Source of the DNA: Gemmatimonadaceae bacterium
GTDB lineage: Bacteria > Gemmatimonadota > Gemmatimonadetes > Gemmatimonadales > Gemmatimonadaceae
Direction of reading: 5' to 3'
NCBI GenBank assembly: GCA_019689955.1
Contig: JADGGM010000074.1
Coordinates: forward strand, 1 to 9,331
DNA length: 9,331 nt
The notes beneath the pieces were generated by a model. The model had not been told where the DNA came from. It saw only the letters and a program-made list of their open reading frames with translations, and ran no database searches. Made by a program: the position numbers and the translations under genes. This document shows positions 1 through 7,446 of the stretch, in pieces (the stretch's first letter is position 1; each line of letters starts with the position of its first letter).

Positions 1-29
1 CCGCGGGATCGCCCCCGCCCGGAGGGCTC

Positions 30-1589
30 ATGTGGCACGTCCGACGCCGTCCCCGCCCCGGCGGGATCGCCTCGAGTCTCCTCGCCCTGTGCCTCACCGC
101 CGCGCCACACGCCGCGGCGCAGACCACGCCCCCGCCGGGGCTCGATGCGTACGTGGAGCAGACCATGCGCGCGTGGCACGTCCCCGGGGTGGCGATCGCG
201 ATCGTGGTGAACGACTCGGTCGTGCTGGCCAAGGGGTACGGGGTGCGAGAGCTCGGGAAGCCCGACCCGGTCGACGCGCACACACTGTTCGCCATCGGCT
301 CCAACACCAAGCTGTTCACGGCCACGGCGATCGGGATGATGGTGGATGAGGGGCGGATGGCGTGGGACGAGCATGCGACCACCTACCTCCCCGGCTTTCA
401 GCTCTACGATCCGTGGGTGACGCGCGAGATCACGATCCGCGACCTCCTCTCACACCGGAGCGGGCTCGGGCGGCGCGGCGACGACCTCTGGTACGGCTCG
501 GCGTACGACCGCGACGAGGTGCTCCGGCGCATCCGCTACCTCCGCCCGAACACGAGCTTCCGGAGCGCGTTCGGCTACCAGAACATCATGTTCCTCGCCG
601 CGGGGCAGGCGCTCGCCGCGGCGGCGGGGATGCGGTGGGACGACGTCATCGCGCAACGGATCTTCGCGCCGCTGGGGATGCGGGAGAGCAACACGAGCGT
701 CGAGGCGCTGCACGGGCAGCGCGACGTGGCGACGCCGCATCTGATCTTGCCGACCGGCGTGCGGGCGATCCCCTGGCGCAACATCGACAACGTCGCGCCG
801 GCGGGGTCGATCAACTCCAACGTGTCGGACATGGCGCAGTGGCTCCGGTTGCTGCTCGGCAACGGCGCGTACGGGGGGCGGCCGCTCATCCGCGCGCAGA
901 CGCTCGCGGAGATCGAGTCGCCGCAGACGATCGTGCCCTCGCGCCCGGACACGCTCTTCCCGTCGACGCACTTCACGTTGTACGGGCTGGGGATCGGGAT
1001 GCGCGACTACCTGGGGCGGAAGGTGCTGGCGCACAGCGGGGGGATCGACGGGATGCTCTCCGAGGTGCGCGTGGTGCCGGAGGCGCGGCTGGGGTTCGTG
1101 ATCCTCACGAACGCGGAGGGGCACCTCCTCGGCCCGGCGCTCGCGATGCGCATCCTCGACGCCTATCTTGGCGCACCGCCGCGCGATTGGAGCGCGATCT
1201 ACCTCGCGATGTTCCAGCGGGCGCGCGCGCAACAGGACTCGGCCGAACGAGCGCTGGTGGCGGCGCGCGTCCGGGGGACGCACCCCTCGCTCCCGCTGGA
1301 GCGGTACGTGGGGACGTACGCGGACACCATGTATGGGACGGCGACGGTGGCGCTGGAGCGTGGCGCGCTGGTCGTGCGGTACGGGCCGGCCTTCACGGGG
1401 GACCTGGAGCACTGGCACTATGATACTTTCAGGGTCCGGTGGCGTGACCCGCGCGCCGCGCCCGTGTTCGTCACCTTCGGGCTCGGCCCCGCCGGGACCG
1501 TGACGCACATGAACGTGGACGGGCTCGCCGACTTCCACTTCATCTCCGATTCGACGACGAAACCGACCGCTGCCTCCCGAGACGAATGA
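30..1589 (+). CDS. Secreted serine hydrolase (class C beta-lactamase / penicillin-binding fold) with C-terminal DUF3471 domain
   Basis: A 519-residue protein starting at ATG 30 behind a GGAGGG Shine-Dalgarno at 21-26. Residues 1-30 form a Sec signal peptide (Arg-rich start, hydrophobic 13-25, cleavage after PHAAA30). The catalytic domain (about 38-385) has all three motifs of the penicillin-recognising serine enzymes: S91-N-T-K94, the Y183-Q-N185 triad (YxN) and H335-S-G337. Residues 423-505 match DUF3471 (PF11954), with its LEHWHYDTF signature at 459-467. Such proteins (CubicO/AmpC-like, EstB-like) act outside the cytoplasm as esterases, D-aminopeptidases, DD-carboxypeptidases or beta-lactamases; the substrate cannot be read from sequence. 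The stop overlaps the next start as ATGA (1586-1589), so the two are likely cotranscribed and translationally coupled. The fold and catalytic competence are well supported, but the exact reaction is not. Confidence 0.93.
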   Translation: MWHVRRRPRPGGIASSLLALCLTAAPHAAAQTTPPPGLDAYVEQTMRAWHVPGVAIAIVVNDSVVLAKGYGVRELGKPDPVDAHTLFAIGSNTKLFTATAIGMMVDEGRMAWDEHATTYLPGFQLYDPWVTREITIRDLLSHRSGLGRRGDDLWYGSAYDRDEVLRRIRYLRPNTSFRSAFGYQNIMFLAAGQALAAAAGMRWDDVIAQRIFAPLGMRESNTSVEALHGQRDVATPHLILPTGVRAIPWRNIDNVAPAGSINSNVSDMAQWLRLLLGNGAYGGRPLIRAQTLAEIESPQTIVPSRPDTLFPSTHFTLYGLGIGMRDYLGRKVLAHSGGIDGMLSEVRVVPEARLGFVILTNAEGHLLGPALAMRILDAYLGAPPRDWSAIYLAMFQRARAQQDSAERALVAARVRGTHPSLPLERYVGTYADTMYGTATVALERGALVVRYGPAFTGDLEHWHYDTFRVRWRDPRAAPVFVTFGLGPAGTVTHMNVDGLADFHFISDSTTKPTAASRDE

Positions 1590-4006
1590 CTCGCTTGCGA
1601 TCCGCCTTCGTTCTGCTGCTGTGCGCCGTCGCGGGCGCCGCCGTTCCACCCGCGCGACTCGCCCCGGCGCACGTCGCGCCCCGCGTTGCCGAGTCGACGC
1701 CGCGTGCGCGGGGGCCGTACGCGCCCGTGGTCGATGCGCTCGAACCGTTCATCGCGCACGAGATGCGCGACAAGCAGCTCCCCGCGATGTCGATCGCGCT
1801 CGTGGATGATCAGCAGATCGTCTGGGCCACGGGGTTCGGCTACGCGCACCCGGAAGACAGCACGCCGGCCACGGCGGCGACGGTGTATCGCGTGGGGAGT
1901 GTCTCGAAGCTGTTCACGGACGTCGCGATGATGCAGCTCGTGGAGCGCGGGGTGCTCGACCTCGACGCGCCGGTGTCGCGGTACCTGCCGGGCTTCGCGC
2001 CGAAGAATCCGTTCGGGACACCGATCACGCTGCGCGAGCTGACGTCGCACCGGGCCGGGCTGGTGCGCGAGCCGCCGGTGGGGCACTACTTCGACGCGAC
2101 GTCGCCGTCGCTCGCGCGCACGGTGGAGAGCCTCAACGCGACGACGCTCGTGTACCCGCCGGGCACGCACACCAAGTACTCGAACGCGGGGATCGCGGTG
2201 GTGGGCGCGGTGCTGGAGGCGACGCAGCATCAGCCGTTCGCGCAGTACCTGCAGCACGCGGTGCTCGACCCGATGGGGCTCACGCACAGCGCGTTCGTGC
2301 GCGAGTCGTCGTTCACGCGGCACGTGGCGAGCGCGTACATGTGGACGTACGACGGGCGCACCTTCCCCGCACCGACGTTCGAGCTGGGGATGGCGCCGGC
2401 CGGGAGCATGTACACCACGGTCGAGGACCTGGGCCGTTTTCTCAGCGTGCTCTTCGTGGGGGGGCGCGGGCCGCGCGGCCAGGTGATTCAGCGCCGGACG
2501 CTCGAGGCGATGTGGACGCCGCAGTTCGCGCGGCCGGGGGAGACGGCGGGGTACGGGATCGGCTTCGGGCTCTCGACGCTCGACGGGCACCGCGTGGTGG
2601 GGCACGGGGGCGCGATCTACGGCTTCGCGACGCAGCTCTCGGCGCTCCCCGACGACAAGCTCGGCGTGGTGGTCGTGACGACGGAAGACGGCGCGAACTC
2701 GGTGACGACACGCATCGCGAGCGAGGCGCTGCGGCTCATGCTCGCGGTGCGCGAGCACCGCGCGCTCCCGCCGCCGGACACGACGGGCCCGGTGCCGCCG
2801 GCGCTCGCGCGGCGCGTGGCGGGGCGCTACGGCGACGGGGAGAAGGCGGTCGACCTGATCGAGCGGAACGGAGCGCTGTATCTGGCGCCGGTGCGCGGAG
2901 GGTTCACGGCGGCGCTCCGGATGCTGCGCGACACCCTGATCGTGGATGATCGGCTGACGTACGGGACGCGGGTGGTGCTCGCTGGGGATGATGCGATCGT
3001 CGTCGGCGCCGACACACTGCGGCGCGTGGCGCTCCCCAAGCCGCCTGCCGCGCCGGAGCGGTGGCGCGGGCTCATCGGGGAGTATGGGTGGGACTTCAAC
3101 ACGTTGTACGTGCTGGAGCAGGACGGGAAGCTCAACGCGCTCATCGAGTGGTTCTTCCGGTACCCGCTGGAGGAGGTTGCCCCGGACGTGTACCGCTTCC
3201 CGAAATGGGGGTTGTACGACGGGGAGGAGGTGGTGTTCACGCGCGACGTGAACGGCCGCGCGACGCGGGTGCGCGTGGGCGGGGTGACGTTCCCGCGGCG
3301 CGCGACGGGGCCGGAGGACGGATCGCAGTTCCGGATCACGCCGGTGCGTCCGGTGGCCGAGCTGCGGAAGGAAGCGCTGGCGGCGCAGCCGCCGCGGGAG
3401 CGTGGGAGCTTCCGGCCGAGCGACCTCGTGGAGCTCGTCACGCTCGACTCGTCGATCCACCTGGACATCCGGTACGCGTCGTCGAACAACTTCATGGGGA
3501 CGCCGATGTACCAGGAGGCGAGGGCGTTCCTGCAGCGGCCGGCCGCCGAAGCGGTGGTGCGCGCGAACCAGTGGCTGCACGCGCGCGGGTACGGGCTGCT
3601 CATCCACGATGCGTACCGGCCGTGGTACGTGACGAAGATGTTCTGGGATGCGACGCCCGCGGACAAGCACATCTTCGTGGCCGATCCGTCGGAGGGGTCG
3701 CGGCACAATCGCGGGTGCGCGGTGGACCTCACGCTGTACGAGCTGGCGACGGGGAAGCCGGTCACGATGACGGGCGGGTACGACGAGATGACGGACCGGA
3801 GCTACCCGGACTATCCAGGCGGGACGTCGCTCCAGCGGTGGCACCGGGCACTCCTCCGGCAAGCGATGGAGATGCAGGGGTTCACGGTGTACGAGGCGGA
3901 GTGGTGGCACTTCGACTACAAGGACTGGCGGCACTACGGGATCGGGAACGTGGCGTTCGACGAGATCGGGAAGGGGAAGCGGGGAGTGAGCGGTTCCGAC
4001 GAATGA
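1586..4006 (+). CDS. Bifunctional secreted enzyme: serine hydrolase (beta-lactamase/DD-peptidase fold) fused to VanX-type zinc D-Ala-D-Ala dipeptidase
   Basis: An 806-residue protein that starts in the ATGA overlap with the upstream gene and has no strong Shine-Dalgarno of its own. The N-terminus (about 1-20) looks like a signal peptide. The serine-hydrolase domain (about 45-392) has S105-V-S-K108, Y198-S-N200 and H340-G-G342. Two beta-rich modules follow (about 408-483 and 493-572), resembling DUF3471/lipocalin-like tails; the D-aminopeptidase DAP of Ochrobactrum also carries two such barrels. Residues 610-790 are a peptidase M15D domain (VanX/DdpX): DAYRP at 675-679, the zinc motif S705-R-H-N-R-G-C-A-V-D714 (ligands H707 and D714) and E772-W-W-H775 (base E772, ligand H775). 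The 68-residue spacing from H707 to H775 equals that of VanX H116-H184. The dipeptidase half should hydrolyse D-Ala-D-Ala; the serine half may release D-Ala or act on D-amino-acid peptides. With a signal peptide it would work outside the cytoplasm, unlike VanX. No disrupted catalytic residues are seen. Confidence 0.92.
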   Translation: MTRLRSAFVLLLCAVAGAAVPPARLAPAHVAPRVAESTPRARGPYAPVVDALEPFIAHEMRDKQLPAMSIALVDDQQIVWATGFGYAHPEDSTPATAATVYRVGSVSKLFTDVAMMQLVERGVLDLDAPVSRYLPGFAPKNPFGTPITLRELTSHRAGLVREPPVGHYFDATSPSLARTVESLNATTLVYPPGTHTKYSNAGIAVVGAVLEATQHQPFAQYLQHAVLDPMGLTHSAFVRESSFTRHVASAYMWTYDGRTFPAPTFELGMAPAGSMYTTVEDLGRFLSVLFVGGRGPRGQVIQRRTLEAMWTPQFARPGETAGYGIGFGLSTLDGHRVVGHGGAIYGFATQLSALPDDKLGVVVVTTEDGANSVTTRIASEALRLMLAVREHRALPPPDTTGPVPPALARRVAGRYGDGEKAVDLIERNGALYLAPVRGGFTAALRMLRDTLIVDDRLTYGTRVVLAGDDAIVVGADTLRRVALPKPPAAPERWRGLIGEYGWDFNTLYVLEQDGKLNALIEWFFRYPLEEVAPDVYRFPKWGLYDGEEVVFTRDVNGRATRVRVGGVTFPRRATGPEDGSQFRITPVRPVAELRKEALAAQPPRERGSFRPSDLVELVTLDSSIHLDIRYASSNNFMGTPMYQEARAFLQRPAAEAVVRANQWLHARGYGLLIHDAYRPWYVTKMFWDATPADKHIFVADPSEGSRHNRGCAVDLTLYELATGKPVTMTGGYDEMTDRSYPDYPGGTSLQRWHRALLRQAMEMQGFTVYEAEWWHFDYKDWRHYGIGNVAFDEIGKGKRGVSGSDE

Positions 4007-4090
4007 GCCTCGCCGCCGCGGGGTTCGGGCCACCATGCCGAGCAGCCGGGCGCGTGCGCTGATCGTGCACCGCCTGCCGACGGTTCGACG
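4007..4090. other. Convergent intergenic gap with no clear terminator
   Basis: 84 bp between the stops of two convergent genes. No GC hairpin followed by a T run was found on either strand; only weak stems of four or five base pairs are visible. The stop of the fusion gene is again part of an ATGA (4003-4006), whose ATG opens a 19-codon reading frame ending at 4062. I see no sign that this is a real gene. Confidence 0.5.
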
Positions 4091-6700
4091 TCAGGGATTC
4101 CGCTGCATTCGGCCGAGCGCGGCCCGGGCGCGGCCGAGCAGCGCCGAATCCTCGCTCGACAGTCTCCCGTGCTCGCTCAGCGAGCGTAGGAGCCGCTGGC
4201 CGTCCGCGAACGACGCGGCGGCGTGCTGCCGGTGCCACCGGCGCTCCGCGGGCGCACTGGCCGACCGGGTGGCGAGCCTCGCGTGCACGGTGCTGGCGAA
4301 CAACAACCCGCGCGCGAGGTCGCGCTGGGCGGGCACGTTGTCCGCGTACGACGATAGAAGCTGGCGCAGCAGTTCAGTGCTCCGGTCGAGCTGCGCCAAC
4401 GATGCGTCCAGCTCGCCACGGGCCGCGAGCACCTTGTGCATCGAGAGCTGGCCCAGCGCGAGGTCGTGGATGCTCTGCGCGTTCCGTGGGTCGGCGGAGC
4501 GGAGCGACTCGTAGAGCGTCACGCCCTGCCGGCAATGCACCAGCGCCTCGCCGCCGGCGCCGGCGGCGAGGTGCGCCTCACACAGGACCTGGTGCGCGAC
4601 CGCCAGATCACGCAACGCGTTCACGCTCGCGCCGCGCTCGCGCACGAGCCCTTCGCGGATGGCCAGCGCTTGCTCGAGCTTCGCGATCCCCTCGGCGCGG
4701 CGGCCGGCAGTGCTCAGCATCGACCCGAGCCGTTCGTGCACCAGTGCGAGCAGCCGGCGCGTGGTCCAGTCGCTGAGGCTGTCGCGCGGCACGACGTGCA
4801 GTAGCGTGAGCGCGTGCTGATACTCCCGCGTGGCGCCCGCGGCGTCGGAGAGGTTCGGAAGGTTGGGGTTGCCGAGGAGGTCCCCGAGCTTGATGTGGCT
4901 GGTCGCGACCGCGCGTAGGGCGCTGACGCTGGCCGGGCTCGCCGTGGCGAGCAGGTGCCACTGCTCGAGGGCGCTGCGGGCATGTCCGACTGCTTGCGGC
5001 AGCCTACCGCCCCAGGCGTCCGCGTCGCTCAACTTCTCGTGCGCGAGCGCGAGCGTGCGGCGCGCCGCGTGATCGCTCGGGTCTGCCGCGACGAGGGTCT
5101 CCGCGATCGACAGCGCGCGTTCGAAGCTCCGCCGGGCGGCGGCGAGGTCGCCGAGGTTGGCGATGGTCGGGTTGCCCTGCACGAGGCCGAGCTCCACATA
5201 CGCCGCAGCGATCTCCCGCTTCAAGGGTGGGTCGTCACTCGACTGGCGATCCAGCCGATCCAGATGCTCGAGCGCGCGCGTCACGAGTGTGGCACGCACC
5301 GGGAGCGAGCCCGGGAGGTCGCTGATCGCGTCGTGGACATCGGACACGAGCGCGGCAGCGAGCGCGCGGACATCCCGGAACCGCTGCTCGGCGACGGCCC
5401 GCTCGGCTTCCGCGCGCCGGGCCTGCACCGTCGTGGCGATCGCCCCCGCGGCCAACGTGAGCGCGGTGAGCGCGGAGGCGGCCACCGCCACCCTGTACCG
5501 CCCCACGAACTTCCGGGACCGATACCACAGCGAATTCCCGCGCGCCCGTACCGGTCGTTCGGCGAGGTGCCGATCGATGTCGTCCCGCAGCTCCTGCGCG
5601 GAGAGATAACGCCGCTCCGGCTCCTTCCTGAGCGCCTTCAACACGATCGTGTCCAGGTCGCCGGCCAGCCGCCGGCTGAGCCGTTGCGGAGACGTGCGCC
5701 GCGCCGCGCAGACCGCATCCGGCGTCGCCGGCTCCGGTGCGCCGCCTGACCGCGAGGCGATCCGCCGCCGCACGACCACCGACGGCGGCTCCGGATCTTC
5801 CTCGACGACGGCCTGCACGAGCTCGGGGGGCGTGCGCCCCTCCCGGTGGAAGGGCCGTTGCCCGGTGAGCAGCTCGAACAGCAGGAGCCCGAGCGCGTAC
5901 ACATCGGCGGCGGTGGTCACGGGCTCCCCCTTCACCTGCTCGGGGGCGGCGTATTCAGGCGTCAGCATCACGAGCCCCGTGCGCGTGAGCCGGCTCTCCC
6001 CTCCCTCGCCCTCCGCGAGCAGCGTGGCAATGCCGAAGTCGAGGAGCTTCACCGCGCCGTCGCTCGTCACCGCGATGTTCGAGGGCTTCAGGTCGCGATG
6101 GACGACGAGGTGCCGGTGCGCGTAGTGTACCGCGTCGCAAACGTGCGCGAAGAGCGCCAGGCGCTCTTCCACCGTCAGCCGGTGCGCGTCGCAGTACTGG
6201 TCGATCGGCTGGCCGTCGACGTACTCCATGACGAGATACGGGAGCCCCGAGTCCGTCACGCCGGCGTCGAGCAAGCGCGCGATGTTGGGGTGCTCCAGGC
6301 GAGCGAGCACGCGCCGCTCGAGGAAGAAGCGGCGCAGGTGCTCCGGCGAGGCGAGTCGGCCATGCCGGACGAGCTTGAGGGCGACCGTCTTCCCGACGTC
6401 ATCGCGCGTGGCCTGGTAGACGACGCCCATACCGCCCGCGCCAACCTCCCGGGCAAGGGTGTATGGTCCGATGCGCTGACCGATGGCGAGCCCGGTGGGA
6501 TCCGCCACCCGGAGGAGTGGTGGGAAGAGCCCGGCGGTTCGGGTGCCGTCGAGCGACGCGAGGAGCGATTCGACCTCGCGACGTACCAGCGGGGCATCCC
6601 GGCAGGCGTCGTCCAGGAAGGCGGCGCGCGCGCTCGGGTCGAGCTCCATCGCGGCGTCGAAGACATCGCACACCCGGCGGTAGAGGTCGGCCTCGCGCAT
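4091..6700 (-). CDS. Transmembrane Hanks-type Ser/Thr protein kinase with C-terminal TPR repeats
   Basis: An 869-residue protein. Residues 1-60 are the short helical lead common in this kinase family (an FDAAMEL.P..R..FL..AC..D..LR.EVESLL pattern). The kinase domain (about 80-380) is intact: glycine loop G87-A-G-G-M-G92, ATP lysine K109, helix-C E128, catalytic loop H201-R-D203-L-K-P-S-N208, D221-F-G223, APE at 252-254 and D266. A single hydrophobic segment at about 403-425 is a likely membrane anchor. Residues 430-835 are helical with degenerate TPR units, including two copies of a GNPxxxNLxD loop (509-518 and 610-619). With the kinase cytoplasmic, one membrane pass would place the TPR half outside, suiting a sensor. 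The ATG lies only 3 bp after the sigma-factor stop, so the two genes are coupled. The family is secure; the signal and targets are inferred, the most likely target being the adjacent sigma factor. Confidence 0.95.
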   Translation of the reverse strand: MREADLYRRVCDVFDAAMELDPSARAAFLDDACRDAPLVRREVESLLASLDGTRTAGLFPPLLRVADPTGLAIGQRIGPYTLAREVGAGGMGVVYQATRDDVGKTVALKLVRHGRLASPEHLRRFFLERRVLARLEHPNIARLLDAGVTDSGLPYLVMEYVDGQPIDQYCDAHRLTVEERLALFAHVCDAVHYAHRHLVVHRDLKPSNIAVTSDGAVKLLDFGIATLLAEGEGGESRLTRTGLVMLTPEYAAPEQVKGEPVTTAADVYALGLLLFELLTGQRPFHREGRTPPELVQAVVEEDPEPPSVVVRRRIASRSGGAPEPATPDAVCAARRTSPQRLSRRLAGDLDTIVLKALRKEPERRYLSAQELRDDIDRHLAERPVRARGNSLWYRSRKFVGRYRVAVAASALTALTLAAGAIATTVQARRAEAERAVAEQRFRDVRALAAALVSDVHDAISDLPGSLPVRATLVTRALEHLDRLDRQSSDDPPLKREIAAAYVELGLVQGNPTIANLGDLAAARRSFERALSIAETLVAADPSDHAARRTLALAHEKLSDADAWGGRLPQAVGHARSALEQWHLLATASPASVSALRAVATSHIKLGDLLGNPNLPNLSDAAGATREYQHALTLLHVVPRDSLSDWTTRRLLALVHERLGSMLSTAGRRAEGIAKLEQALAIREGLVRERGASVNALRDLAVAHQVLCEAHLAAGAGGEALVHCRQGVTLYESLRSADPRNAQSIHDLALGQLSMHKVLAARGELDASLAQLDRSTELLRQLLSSYADNVPAQRDLARGLLFASTVHARLATRSASAPAERRWHRQHAAASFADGQRLLRSLSEHGRLSSEDSALLGRARAALGRMQRNP

Positions 6701-6703
6701 CGT

Positions 6704-7279
6704 TCAGGTACCCGGCTGCAGCGCCCGCCCGAGCCACGCCTTGGCGAAGCTCCAGCGTCGGCGAACCGTGGCCACCGACAGGCCGAGCGCTTCGGCGGTC
6801 TCGTCCAACGTCAGGCCGCCGAAGTACAGGCACTCGACCGCGCGACTCGCCTCCTCGTTGACCGCGGCGAGCCGCGTCAGCGCTTCGTCGAGTTGCTCCA
6901 CGTGCTCGGCCTGCGCGTCGGAGAGGAGCGCCGCCACGTCGTCCAGGGGGACGGCCACGCCTCCGCCGCCGCGTTTGGCCGCGTTCCGGGCGCGCGCGTG
7001 GTCCACCAGAATGGCGCGCATGGCGCGGGCGGAGACGGCGAAGAAGTGCGCGCGGTTCTGGAGGCGGACGTTCCCCTGCTCCACGAGCTTGAGGTACGCC
7101 TCGTTCACGAGCGCCACCGAGTCGAGCGTGTGGCCGGGCCGTTCGCGGGCGAGCTGCCGTCTCGCGAGGCGGCGCAGCTCGCCGTACACCAGCGGGAAGA
7201 GCAGGTCGAGCGCGGCCCGGTCCCCGCGGTTCAGCAGTTCCAGGGCTCGCGTGACGTCCTGCGGTGGAGGAGATGCCAT
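6704..7279 (-). CDS. ECF-family RNA polymerase sigma factor (TIGR02999 / PF07638 type), kinase-linked
   Basis: A 191-residue sigma factor. Region 2 (about 12-100) includes VYGELRRLA (31-39), ALVNEAYLKL (56-65) and NRAHFFAVSARAMR..LVDHAR (75-96), the hallmark of the Sig70_ECF (PF07638) group. Region 4 (about 130-188) has the helix-turn-helix LTLDETAEALGLSVATVRRRW (156-176). The usual acidic D-D-L-V-Q-E stretch of region 2.2 is replaced by S-V-A-L-V-N-E, as in sigma factors that need phosphorylation to bind core polymerase (known for EcfP, an ECF43 member controlled by PknT). No anti-sigma gene is adjacent; a Ser/Thr kinase gene follows after 3 bp instead. The ATG at 7279 has a close GAGGGG just upstream. 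The class is certain; group ECF43 membership and phosphorylation control are inferred. Confidence 0.94.
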   Translation of the reverse strand: MASPPPQDVTRALELLNRGDRAALDLLFPLVYGELRRLARRQLARERPGHTLDSVALVNEAYLKLVEQGNVRLQNRAHFFAVSARAMRAILVDHARARNAAKRGGGGVAVPLDDVAALLSDAQAEHVEQLDEALTRLAAVNEEASRAVECLYFGGLTLDETAEALGLSVATVRRRWSFAKAWLGRALQPGT

Positions 7280-7324
7280 GGCCCCTCGTCGCGGCGGCCG
7301 CTGATCGGGTCAACGATAGCGGGG

Positions 7325-7356
7325 CGCGGGGCGCCCGCAAGACCCGGCGCCCCGCG
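7325..7356. repeat. Perfect 11-bp inverted repeat (strong GC hairpin) in the divergent regulatory region
   Basis: The left arm CGCGGGGCGCC (7325-7335) is the exact reverse complement of the right arm GGCGCCCCGCG (7346-7356), with a 10-base spacer. No T run follows on either side, so it is unlikely to be an intrinsic terminator. It lies 46 bp upstream of the sigma ATG and 91 bp upstream of the DUF5602-like start. It could be an operator for a dimeric regulator or a leader hairpin in one transcript. Chance palindromes are somewhat more likely in such GC-rich DNA. Confidence 0.6.
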
Positions 7357-7435
7357 AGCTCCGTACACGCCGGGGGCGACTGCGCTGAGCACCTTTCGCC
7401 CGGTTTTCCGCATGGGATCTCGAGTCCACTTACGC

Positions 7436-7442
7436 GAGAGGA
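7436..7442 (+). promoter_or_regulatory. Ribosome binding site fixing the start of the DUF5602-like gene
   Basis: GAGAGGA lies four bases before ATG 7447. The frame stays open farther upstream to an ATG at 7264, but that longer form would overlap the sigma gene and put a low-complexity stretch ahead of the signal peptide, so 7447 is preferred. Confidence 0.65.
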
Positions 7443-7446
7443 TCAC

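Larger units (their letters stand above)
7280..7446. promoter_or_regulatory. Divergent intergenic region between sigma factor and DUF5602-like gene
   Basis: 167 bp that must hold the promoters of both divergent transcripts unless they start farther away. No convincing -35/-10 pair of sigma-70 type and no certain ECF-type GGAAC box could be read on either strand. The main visible structure is a perfect inverted repeat at 7325-7356. A second, imperfect stem (7370-7374 plus 7377-7379 with 7396-7403) is followed by only four T residues. Confidence 0.55.

Noticed and set aside
450..1649. 399-codon open frame on the - strand opposite the first hydrolase
   Set aside because: Arg/Pro/His-rich low-complexity translation antisense to a gene with complete catalytic motifs.
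1418..4036. 872-codon open frame on the - strand opposite the hydrolase fusion
   Set aside because: Its translation is dominated by Arg, His, Pro and Val with no domain pattern. It is a GC-driven shadow of the fusion gene, whose motifs are intact.
4003..4062. 19-codon frame starting in the ATGA at the end of the fusion gene
   Set aside because: It is too short, has no protein pattern, and arises because the upstream gene happens to end in GACGAATGA.
7370..7407. Terminator-like stem followed by TTTT upstream of the DUF5602-like gene
   Set aside because: The stem needs a two-base bulge and a loop of about 16 bases, only four T residues follow, and no + strand gene ends just upstream, so an intrinsic terminator is not supported.
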